From contig NZ_JARXYP010000002.1 of the NCBI RefSeq assembly GCF_029893805.1, positions 5,394,001-5,458,000 on the forward strand: a stretch of 64,000 nucleotides of DNA, written 5' to 3'. Below are positions 57,499-64,000 of the stretch, one piece after another. The notes beneath the pieces are model-generated. The model was not told where the DNA came from. It saw nothing but the letters and a program-made list of their open reading frames with translations, and searched no databases. Origin of the DNA: Streptomyces sp. SAI-135 (GTDB lineage: Bacteria; Actinomycetota; Actinomycetes; Streptomycetales; Streptomycetaceae). Made by a program: the position numbers and the translations under genes. Position 1 is the stretch's first letter, and each line of letters begins with the position of its first letter.

Positions 57499-58725
57499 TC
57501 AGTCGCGCGCCTCCGCGAGCAGCTTCTGGATCCGGCTGACGCCCTCGACGAGGTCCTCGTCACCCAGGGCGTACGACAGCCGCAGATAGCCCGGCGTGCC
57601 GAAGGCCTCGCCCGGGACCACCGCGACCTCGGCCTCCTCCAGGATCAGCGCGGCCAGCTCGACGGTGTCCTGCGGGCGCTTGCCGCGGATCTCCTTGCCG
57701 AGCAGGTCCTTGACCGACGGGTAGGCGTAGAACGCGCCCTCGGGCTCGGGGCAGAGCACGCCGTCGATCTCGTTCAGCATCCGGACGATCGTCTTGCGCC
57801 GGCGGTCGAAGGCCGTGCGCATCTCCGCCACCGCGTCGAGGTTGCCGGAGACCGCGGCGAGGGCGGCGACCTGCGCGACGTTCGACACGTTGGAGGTGGC
57901 GTGCGACTGGAGGTTGGTCGCGGCCTTGACGACGTCCTTCGGGCCGATGATCCAGCCCACCCGCCAGCCGGTCATGGCGTACGTCTTCGCGACACCGTTG
58001 ACCACGACGCACTTGTCGCGCAGCTCGGGCAGGAGCGCGGGCAGCGAGGTGAACTTCGCGTCGCCGTAGACGAGGTGCTCGTAGATCTCGTCGGTCAGCA
58101 CCCACAGGCCGTGCTCGACGGCCCAGCGGCCGATCGCCTCGGCGTCGGCCTGGCTGTAGACGGCGCCGGTGGGGTTGGAGGGGGAGACGAAGAGGACGAC
58201 CTTCGTCTTCTCGGTGCGGGCCGCCTCCAGCTGCTCGACGGAGACCCGGTAGCCGGTCGTCTCGTCGGCGACGACCTCCACCGGGACACCGCCGGCCAGC
58301 CGGATCGACTCCGGGTAGGTGGTCCAGTACGGCGCCGGGACGATGACCTCGTCGCCCGGGTCGAGGATGGCGGCGAAGGCCTCGTAGATCGCCTGCTTGC
58401 CGCCGTTGGTCACCAGGATCTGGGACGGGTCGACCTCGTAGCCGGAGTCGCGCAGCGTCTTCGCGGCGATCGCGGCCTTCAGCTCGGGCAGGCCGCCGGC
58501 CGGCGTGTAGCGGTGGTACTTCGGGTTCGAGCAGGCCTCGATCGCGGCCTGGACGATGTAGTCCGGGGTCGGGAAGTCCGGCTCACCGGCGCCGAAGCCG
58601 ATCACCGGCCGCCCCGCGGCCTTGAGGGCCTTGGCCTTGGCGTCCACGGCGAGGGTGGCGGACTCGGAGATCGCGCCGACTCGGGCGGAGACCCGGCGCT
58701 CGGTGGGAGGGGTTGCAGCGCTCAT
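57499..58725 (-). CDS. aspC: Pyridoxal-phosphate aspartate aminotransferase
   Basis: 408 residues from the ATG at 58723-58725. Class I aminotransferase: FGAGEPDFPTPDYIVQAAIE, NGGKQAIYEAFAAILDPGDE, VSPSNPTGAVYSQADAEAIG, DEIYEHLVYGD, and the PLP lysine in NGVAKTYAMTGWRVGW. It interconverts aspartate/2-oxoglutarate and oxaloacetate/glutamate. The alternative start nine bases upstream cannot be excluded. Divergent from tRNA-Trp and secE. Confidence 0.95.
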   Translation of the reverse strand: MSAATPPTERRVSARVGAISESATLAVDAKAKALKAAGRPVIGFGAGEPDFPTPDYIVQAAIEACSNPKYHRYTPAGGLPELKAAIAAKTLRDSGYEVDPSQILVTNGGKQAIYEAFAAILDPGDEVIVPAPYWTTYPESIRLAGGVPVEVVADETTGYRVSVEQLEAARTEKTKVVLFVSPSNPTGAVYSQADAEAIGRWAVEHGLWVLTDEIYEHLVYGDAKFTSLPALLPELRDKCVVVNGVAKTYAMTGWRVGWIIGPKDVVKAATNLQSHATSNVSNVAQVAALAAVSGNLDAVAEMRTAFDRRRKTIVRMLNEIDGVLCPEPEGAFYAYPSVKDLLGKEIRGKRPQDTVELAALILEEAEVAVVPGEAFGTPGYLRLSYALGDEDLVEGVSRIQKLLAEARD

Positions 58726-58837
58726 GGGGCCCATCGTTCCAGACCGGAAACTTCCCCGGCACACTGGTTTCACAGACTGAACAACAGCTGAACAACCGTC
58801 CGGATCCGCCCCGCACGCTGGGCGATCTTCCGTCCCC

Positions 58838-58857
58838 AAAGCCCCTACGGGGGCTTT
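58838..58857 (+). terminator. Small hairpin in the aspC/tRNA-Trp gap
   Basis: AAAGCCCC-TACG-GGGGCTTT with 8-bp arms. It probably shields the tRNA-Trp/secE transcript from upstream reading. Confidence 0.6.
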
Positions 58858-58973
58858 CTGTTCGACGAGGGGCCGCGGACCACGTACACTCTCACCTCGT
58901 TGGCCTTCAGCAGCCGCCCCGCCAGGTGCACACCGAGCACCCGGTCGGATGCGGTACGTTGGGGGACACACAA

Positions 58974-59046
58974 AGGGTCGTAGCTCAATTGGTAGAGCAC
59001 CGGTCTCCAAAACCGGCGGTTGGGGGTTCAAGTCCCTCCGGCCCTG
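58974..59046 (+). tRNA. tRNA-Trp (CCA)
   Basis: 73 bases. Acceptor AGGGTCG pairs with CGGCCCT; anticodon stem CCGGT/ACCGG with loop CTCCAAA gives CCA. It lies upstream of secE-nusG, the usual actinobacterial order. The 3' CCA is not encoded. Confidence 0.96.
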
Positions 59047-59154
59047 CTACACACACCTTCGCCAGGATGTGTGCGCATGTACGTACAGCAATGCACCGCC
59101 GTGCGGCTCCAACCGGGCGCGGCACGGCCACGACCCGGGAACAGGTGAGGACGA

Positions 59155-59442
59155 ATGGCGGATGCCGTGGGCTCCATCGACACGCCTGGCGCCCAGGACG
59201 AAGTGCCGGAGTCCAAGAAGAAGGCCCGTAAGGGCGGCAAGCGTGCCAAGAAGGGCCCGCTGAAGCGTCTTGCGACCTTCTACCGGCAGATCGTCGCAGA
59301 ACTCCGCAAGGTCGTCTGGCCGTCGCGGAACCAGCTGACGACGTACACGACCGTGGTGATCGTCTTCGTACTCGTCATGATCGGCCTGGTGACCGTGATT
59401 GACTATGGACTCAACCACGCCACCAAGTACGTATTCGGCTGA
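59155..59442 (+). CDS. secE: Preprotein translocase subunit SecE
   Basis: 95 residues. Lys/Arg-rich cytoplasmic part (SKKKARKGGKRAKKGPLKRL), the amphipathic FYRQIVAELRKVVWPSRNQL, then one membrane helix VIVFVLVMIGLVTVIDYGL. It is an essential part of the SecYEG channel. It lies between tRNA-Trp and nusG. Confidence 0.96.
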   Translation: MADAVGSIDTPGAQDEVPESKKKARKGGKRAKKGPLKRLATFYRQIVAELRKVVWPSRNQLTTYTTVVIVFVLVMIGLVTVIDYGLNHATKYVFG

Positions 59443-59452
59443 GCACAGAGCG

Positions 59453-59482
59453 AAGGGCGCCGAGGTTACCGGCGCCCCTTTT
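59453..59482 (+). terminator. Terminator-like hairpin between secE and nusG
   Basis: GGGCGCC, 9-base loop, GGCGCCC, then CTTTTC. It lies 12 bases after the secE stop and could attenuate secE-nusG readthrough. Confidence 0.7.
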
Positions 59483-59522
59483 CGCGTGTTCCACCCCATG
59501 TATCCAGGAAGAAGCAGCCACC

Positions 59523-60371
59523 GTGTCTGACCAGAACCTGAACGACGCCATCGAGCCCGACGAGTCTGTCGACGACGAGCTCGACATCGTCGAGGGCGCG
59601 GACGAGGACCCGGACGAGGTCGAGGCTGCCGACGCCGAGGCCGGCGAGCCCGCCGAGGAATCCGCCCTCCATGTCGAGGACGAGTCCGGCGGCGACGTCG
59701 AGGCCGTCGAGGACGAGGAAGAGGCGGACGCCGAGGAGGAGCCGGCCGAGCCGGTCGACCCCGTCGCCGCCCTGCGCGAGGAACTGCGGACCCTGCCCGG
59801 CGAGTGGTACGTCATCCACACCTACGCCGGTTACGAGAACCGCGTGAAGACCAACCTCGAGCAGCGTGCCGTCTCGCTGAACGTCGAGGACTACATCTTC
59901 CAGGCCGAGGTGCCGCAGGAAGAGGTCGTCCAGATCAAGAACGGCGACCGCAAGACGATCCGCCAGAACAAGCTCCCCGGCTACGTTCTCGTCCGCATGG
60001 ACCTGACGAACGAGTCCTGGGGCGTCGTCCGCAACACCCCGGGCGTCACCGGCTTCGTGGGCAACGCCTACGACCCGTACCCGCTGACCCTGGACGAGAT
60101 CGTCAAGATGCTCGCCCCGGAGGCCGAGGAGAAGGCCGCCCGCGAGGCCGCCGAGGCCGAGGGCAAGCCGGCTCCGGCCCGCAAGGTCGAGGTCCAGGTC
60201 CTGGACTTCGAGGTCGGCGACTCGGTCACCGTCACCGACGGCCCGTTCGCCACCCTCCAGGCGACCATCAACGAGATCAACGCCGACTCCAAGAAGGTCA
60301 AGGGTCTGGTGGAGATCTTCGGTCGCGAGACCCCGGTCGAGCTGAGCTTCGACCAGATCCAGAAGAACTGA
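59523..60371 (+). CDS. nusG: Transcription termination/antitermination factor NusG
   Basis: 282 residues from GTG 59523 (AGGAAGAAG before it). Residues 1-90 are a highly acidic extension (VDDELDIVEGADEDPDEVEA). The NGN domain starts at EWYVIHTYAGYENRVKTNLE, and the KOW domain is near the end (VGDSVTVTDGPFATLQATIN). It binds RNA polymerase and links it to Rho or ribosomes. Acidic extensions are known in actinobacterial NusG. Confidence 0.96.
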   Translation: MSDQNLNDAIEPDESVDDELDIVEGADEDPDEVEAADAEAGEPAEESALHVEDESGGDVEAVEDEEEADAEEEPAEPVDPVAALREELRTLPGEWYVIHTYAGYENRVKTNLEQRAVSLNVEDYIFQAEVPQEEVVQIKNGDRKTIRQNKLPGYVLVRMDLTNESWGVVRNTPGVTGFVGNAYDPYPLTLDEIVKMLAPEAEEKAAREAAEAEGKPAPARKVEVQVLDFEVGDSVTVTDGPFATLQATINEINADSKKVKGLVEIFGRETPVELSFDQIQKN

Positions 60372-60395
60372 CGTCTTCCGGACAGAGCTTCCGAC

Positions 60396-60440
60396 CAGGT
60401 CAGGCGGGCTGTCACAGCTCGTCTGACCTGCTCGGTTTTT
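60396..60440 (+). terminator. Terminator after nusG
   Basis: CAGGTCAG ... CTGACCTG followed by CTCGGTTTTT. Confidence 0.8.
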
Positions 60441-60537
60441 GGCCGCGCATCTATACCCGTTATCGTTGTGCGGTATGCCTGCGTTCGGGTGGTCCCCGCG
60501 CGCAGGCAGGACCCGAATCGAAAGGACCCGGAGAGCT

Positions 60538-60972
60538 ATGCCTCCCAAGAAGAAGAAGGTCACGGGGCTCATCAAGCTCCAGATCCAGGCCGGTGCCGCC
60601 AACCCGGCTCCGCCGGTCGGCCCCGCGCTGGGTCAGCACGGCGTGAACATCATGGAGTTCTGCAAGGCCTACAACGCCGCGACCGAGTCGCAGCGTGGCT
60701 GGGTGATCCCGGTGGAGATCACGGTCTACGAGGACCGCTCCTTCACCTTCATCACCAAGACGCCGCCGGCCGCGAAGATGATCCTCAAGGCCGCGGGCAT
60801 CGAGAAGGGCTCCGGCGAGCCGCACAAGACCAAGGTCGCCAAGATCACCGAGGCGCAGGTCCGCGAGATCGCCACCACCAAGCTCCCCGACCTCAACGCC
60901 AACGACCTGGACGCCGCCGCGAAGATCATCGCCGGTACCGCGCGTTCCATGGGCGTCACGGTCGAGGGCTGA
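60538..60972 (+). CDS. rplK: 50S ribosomal protein L11
   Basis: 144 residues, full length, from ATG 60538. MPPKKKKVTGLIKLQIQAGA, GPALGQHGVNIMEFCKAYNA, and the rRNA-binding C-terminal domain (AAGIEKGSGEPHKTKVAKIT). L11 forms the GTPase-associated centre and is needed for the stringent response and thiostrepton sensitivity. Co-transcribed with rplA. Confidence 0.98.
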   Translation: MPPKKKKVTGLIKLQIQAGAANPAPPVGPALGQHGVNIMEFCKAYNAATESQRGWVIPVEITVYEDRSFTFITKTPPAAKMILKAAGIEKGSGEPHKTKVAKITEAQVREIATTKLPDLNANDLDAAAKIIAGTARSMGVTVEG

Positions 60973-61060
60973 GCCCCACCCCCCTCGTACACCCCAAGCA
61001 GAAGTGGCAGGGCCTGCTCGGCCCGTACCACGACTCCTTTCAGAACACACAGGAGCAGTT

Positions 61061-61786
61061 GTGAGCAAGCGCAGCAAGGCCCTTCGCGCTGCGGACGAGA
61101 AGATCGACCGGGAGAAGCTGTACGCCCCGCTCGAGGCCGTCCGTCTCGCCAAGGAGACCTCCACGACCAAGTTCGACGGCACCGTCGAGGTCGCCTTCCG
61201 TCTGGGTGTCGACCCGCGCAAGGCCGACCAGATGGTCCGTGGCACCGTGAACCTCCCGCACGGCACCGGTAAGACCGCCCGGGTCCTGGTCTTCGCGACC
61301 GGTGACCGTGCCGAGGCCGCTCGTGCCGCGGGCGCCGACATCGTCGGCGCCGACGAGCTCATCGACGAGGTGTCGAAGGGCCGTCTGGACTTCGACGCCG
61401 TCGTCGCCACCCCGGACCTCATGGGCAAGGTCGGCCGCCTCGGCCGCGTGCTCGGTCCCCGTGGCCTCATGCCGAACCCCAAGACCGGCACCGTCACCCC
61501 CGATGTCACCAAGGCTGTCACCGACATCAAGGGCGGCAAGATCGAGTTCCGCGTCGACAAGCACTCGAACCTGCACTTCATCATCGGCAAGACGTCGTTC
61601 GACGACACCAAGCTGGTGGAGAACTACGGCGCGGCCCTGGAGGAGATCCTCCGTCTGAAGCCGTCCGCCGCCAAGGGCCGCTACATCAAGAAGGCCGCCA
61701 TCAGCACCACGATGGGCCCCGGCATCCCGGTCGACTCCAACCGCACCCGCAACCTCCTCGTCGAGGAGGACCCGGCCGCGGTCTGA
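61061..61786 (+). CDS. rplA: 50S ribosomal protein L1
   Basis: 241 residues from GTG 61061, with AGGAG 10 bases before. Family motifs: FDGTVEVAFRLGVDPRKADQ, GRVLGPRGLMPNPKTGTVTP and IKKAAISTTMGPGIPVDSNR. L1 forms the L1 stalk and can repress translation of its own mRNA. A strong terminator follows. Confidence 0.98.
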   Translation: MSKRSKALRAADEKIDREKLYAPLEAVRLAKETSTTKFDGTVEVAFRLGVDPRKADQMVRGTVNLPHGTGKTARVLVFATGDRAEAARAAGADIVGADELIDEVSKGRLDFDAVVATPDLMGKVGRLGRVLGPRGLMPNPKTGTVTPDVTKAVTDIKGGKIEFRVDKHSNLHFIIGKTSFDDTKLVENYGAALEEILRLKPSAAKGRYIKKAAISTTMGPGIPVDSNRTRNLLVEEDPAAV

Positions 61787-61801
61787 GACACCGGCAGGTT
61801 C

Positions 61802-61835
61802 ACGGGCCCCGCACCTTTCGAGGTGCGGGGCCCGT
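61802..61835 (+). terminator. Terminator after rplA
   Basis: ACGGGCCCCGCACCT-TTCG-AGGTGCGGGGCCCGT, perfect 15-bp arms with a stable TTCG loop. Confidence 0.95.
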
Positions 61836-61899
61836 TCCCATGTGCGGGGACTGTGCTCTGGGTTAGCGTGCGAGCAGGGCACTTGCACCAGGGGGACGC

Positions 61900-62742
61900 A
61901 TGAAGAGGACGACGGCCTGGCTCACGACGGCCGCCGCACTGGCGGGACTCGCCGCCTGTACGTCCTCCGGCTCCGCCGACCGGCCGGCGCAGGAGGCGCC
62001 CGCGACCCCGGCGCCCGCCGCCCTCCCGGCCCTGCGCACCGCTGAGCGCGCCACCGAGCGGGCCCGCAGCGCCCGGGTGAGCTCCACCACCGTGATGGGC
62101 ACCCAGCTGTCCCTCACCGCGGACGGTGTCCTCGGCTGGCGGGACGGCCTCTGCGGTTCCCTCGTCATCGACTACACCGGCGGCACCGCGGCCGAGACCA
62201 TGCGCGGCCTCGGCGTCACCTCCATGGAGGCCCGCTACCTCTCCGACGCCTACTACGCGCGCATGGGGGAGACCTTCGCCGCCAAGACGGGCGGCAAGCA
62301 CTGGCTCAGGTACGCCTACGACGACCTGAAGGCCCTCGGCGGCGGCGCCGAGCTCGCCGACCAGATGCGCTCCACCACCCCCGACCAGTCGGTGCGGCTG
62401 CTGCTGGACTCCGACGACGTGCGCGCGCTCGGCCGGGAGACCGTGCACGGCCGGCGCACCACGCACTACTCCGGCACCGTGGCCGTCGGGCAGGTCACCG
62501 ACACCGAGCTCCGGCAGCGCCTCCAGGACGCCGACGTCACCGCCGAGACCGTCGACATCTGGATCAACGACAAGGACCTGCTGGTCAAGAAGGTCGAGAG
62601 GACCAGCACGGCGAACGGCACGGTGACCCAGACCGCCCACTACAGCGACTACGGCGTCAAGGTCGCCGTGCGCAGGCCGCCGGCCGCCGACACCGAGGAC
62701 TTCAAGAACCTCCTGTCACAGTCGAGCACCAACCCCACCTGA
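61900..62742 (+). CDS. LolA-like lipoprotein 1
   Basis: 280 residues from ATG 61900. Sec lipoprotein signal MKRTTAWLTTAAALAGLAAC with C20 as the lipidated Cys, then an Ala/Pro-rich linker. The exported domain has an LppX/LprG-like pattern: RARSARVSSTTVMGTQLSLT, GRRTTHYSGTVAVGQVTD, VDIWINDKDLLVKKVERT. Such proteins may carry lipids or sense the envelope. It is placed between rplA and rplJ with a homologous lipoprotein next to it. Confidence 0.85.
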   Translation: MKRTTAWLTTAAALAGLAACTSSGSADRPAQEAPATPAPAALPALRTAERATERARSARVSSTTVMGTQLSLTADGVLGWRDGLCGSLVIDYTGGTAAETMRGLGVTSMEARYLSDAYYARMGETFAAKTGGKHWLRYAYDDLKALGGGAELADQMRSTTPDQSVRLLLDSDDVRALGRETVHGRRTTHYSGTVAVGQVTDTELRQRLQDADVTAETVDIWINDKDLLVKKVERTSTANGTVTQTAHYSDYGVKVAVRRPPAADTEDFKNLLSQSSTNPT

Positions 62743-62832
62743 GCCACAGGGAATTCGCGGACCACTCACGTCCCGCTCGGATAAGCTCGCGGTCTTGCTG
62801 TGAATCGACCATGTGTTCCTTGGGGGGAATCA

Positions 62833-63687
62833 ATGGCTACTTCTGTACGACGTTCCGCTGTACGCCGCCGGACCATCGGCGCCGGCCTCGCCGCCGTGGC
62901 CCTCGCCGCGGGTGCGGTGAGCTGTTCCAAGGGAGGCGACGAGTCGCCCGAGATGACGCCCGCGGCGGCTGTCGCCAAGGCGGCGAAGAACACGGAGGAG
63001 ATCACCTCCTTCCACTACCGCATGAAGGGCGAGATGCCCGGCCAGGGGCAGGTCAACGCCGAGGCCGCCATGCGGACCAAGCCCGACATCGCGATGAGCA
63101 TGAAGATGACCGCGGCCGGCCAGGGCTCCGCGGAGATCCGCCTCGTCGACAAGGCCATGTACATCGGCGGCAACGCCGACATGGCCAAGGAGATGGACGG
63201 CAAGAAGTGGATGAAGTTCGACCTGTCCTCGCTCGGCAAGGACGGTGACCTCGGCGCGGCCGCGTCCGGCGCCGGCCAGGCCGACCAGAACCCGGCCTCC
63301 ATGTCCTCCTTCCTCAACGGCGCCAAGGACGTGAAGAAGGTCGGCACCGAGACCGTCGACGGGGTCGAGACCACCCACTACTCGGGCGACGTCACGCTGG
63401 CCGAGCTCAAGGCCTCCTTCAAGGACGCCGACAAGACGGTCCGTGAGCAGCGCGAGAAGAGCATGGAACAGATCGAGAAGCTCGGTCTGGACAAGTTCAC
63501 GATGGACATGTGGGTCGACGACGAGGACCACGCCAAGCAGTTCCGCATGCAGGGCGACGCCGACAAGGGCAAGTTCGACATGACCTTCACCTTCCTCGAC
63601 TACAACAAGCCGGTGACCGTCACGGCGCCGCCCGCGGGCGAGACCGCCGACCTGGCCGAGATGATGAAGGAACTCCAGAACAGCTGA
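62833..63687 (+). CDS. LolA-like lipoprotein 2
   Basis: 284 residues from ATG 62833. Lipoprotein signal with ALAAGAVSCSKGGDES (lipidated Cys near residue 31). The domain has KNTEEITSFHYRMKGEMPGQ, VETTHYSGDVTLAELKASF and FTMDMWVDDEDHAKQFRMQG, similar in plan to lipoprotein 1 (shared TTHYSG). The two are tandem paralogues. It ends shortly before the rplJ promoter. Confidence 0.86.
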   Translation: MATSVRRSAVRRRTIGAGLAAVALAAGAVSCSKGGDESPEMTPAAAVAKAAKNTEEITSFHYRMKGEMPGQGQVNAEAAMRTKPDIAMSMKMTAAGQGSAEIRLVDKAMYIGGNADMAKEMDGKKWMKFDLSSLGKDGDLGAAASGAGQADQNPASMSSFLNGAKDVKKVGTETVDGVETTHYSGDVTLAELKASFKDADKTVREQREKSMEQIEKLGLDKFTMDMWVDDEDHAKQFRMQGDADKGKFDMTFTFLDYNKPVTVTAPPAGETADLAEMMKELQNS

Positions 63688-63704
63688 GCGCCACAGGACC
63701 GGAT

Positions 63705-63734
63705 TTGCTTGACAGGGATCCGGTCACGTACGCT
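63705..63734 (+). promoter_or_regulatory. Promoter of the rplJ transcript
   Basis: TTGCTTGACA (63705-63714) and TACGCT (63729-63734). TTGCTT with an 18-bp spacer fits better than TTGACA with 14. Confidence 0.55.
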
Positions 63735-63737
63735 CCT

Positions 63738-63887
63738 ACAGAAGCCAAAGACCGCTGGTCGTTGCCGTGTCCTCGTAAGAGGGAGCGGTGGCCGAAGGAT
63801 CCGCTGAAGACTGCGGACGACCCGCGCAGGTGACTGTGGATGTGCTCCCGGAGACACGTGCCTTGTGCAGGTGATTGCGGTCGAGCT
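63738..63887 (+). ncRNA. L10 leader (rplJ autoregulatory RNA)
   Basis: The long leader of rplJ contains AAAGACCGCTGGTCG, CCTCGTAAGAGGGAGCGGTG and GTGACTGTGGATGTGC, which fit the ribosomal protein L10 leader that binds the L10-L7/L12 complex. Boundaries are approximate. Confidence 0.65.
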
Positions 63888-63922
63888 ACGCCCCGTGCGC
63901 CTGCGCCGGGGCGTTTCGTTTT
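63888..63922 (+). terminator. Attenuator-like hairpin before rplJ
   Basis: ACGCCCCG ... CGGGGCGT followed by TTCGTTTTGT. It lies downstream of the L10 leader, so it is probably a regulated terminator. Confidence 0.7.
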
Positions 63923-63973
63923 GTGCAGCCCCTTCTGAGCGGTCCTCATCACCCGGAAGGAGGCCGACGCTCT

Positions 63974-64000
63974 ATGGCAAGGCCCGACAAGGCTGCCGCG
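63974..64000 (+). CDS. rplJ: 50S ribosomal protein L10, first codons only (3' truncated by window edge)
   Basis: ATG 63974 with AAGGAGG 10 bases before. Only nine codons are visible, MARPDKAAA, which match the start of Streptomyces L10. Position after rplA, the leader and attenuator supports the call. In L10 operons rplL follows. Confidence 0.88.

Overview
The window is a piece of a Streptomyces-type chromosome. Base composition is very GC-rich, third codon positions are almost all G or C, GTG starts are common, neighbouring genes often overlap by 4 bp, and many promoters look leaderless. From memory, the order polyprenyl synthase - korAB - two-component genes - second nuo cluster - htpX - rpmG/hadAB - murB - aspC - secE/nusG/rplKA/rplJ matches a conserved core region of Streptomyces. 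I could not verify this by search.

Layout. 1-2.4 kb: an ATP-grasp ligase (5' end cut off) and an FAD oxidoreductase. 2.7-8.5 kb: a galactan-uptake locus (secreted GH53 galactanase, divergent ABC binding protein plus two permeases, LacI regulator) with twin LacI-type operators between the divergent genes. 8.6-13 kb: HAD phosphatase, a secreted transglycosylase under a c-di-AMP (ydaO-type) riboswitch, a decayed CocE/NonD hydrolase, polyprenyl diphosphate synthase, then a gene-free block of repeats. 13.1-25.2 kb: LolA-like protein with an ABC exporter, flavodoxin-like reductase, amidase, a P-loop-like protein divergent from a TPR protein, M28 aminopeptidase, VOC protein, RarD, QorB/HxlR pair and a DUF6082-type pair.

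25.3-43.3 kb is the most interesting region. 2-oxoacid:ferredoxin oxidoreductase (korAB), one response regulator and two tandem related sensor kinases lie divergent from nuoABCHIJKLMN. This complex I cluster has no nuoD, nuoE, nuoF or nuoG, and its NuoC carries a tail of more than 440 residues with a 30-residue repeat. The arrangement suggests, without proving, a respiratory module fed by reduced ferredoxin and controlled by its own two-component system.

43.5-54.7 kb: HtpX/YccF, SMI1/KNR4 protein, APC permease, GlsB, YajQ, tRNA-Tyr, small zinc-ribbon-like protein, SDR, amidohydrolase, tRNA-Thr, tRNA-Met, rpmG, a HadA/HadB-like MaoC pair, and a TetR/MFS efflux pair with matching operators. 55.2-64 kb: murB, adenosine deaminase, aspartate aminotransferase, tRNA-Trp, secE, nusG, rplK, rplA, two lipoproteins, and the leader and first codons of rplJ.

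A short GC-rich repeat (core GGGGCGCGGGGAACTGCGCG) recurs about ten times across the window. It occurs in tandem, inverted, next to the murB promoter, and inside the coding region of an ABC permease.
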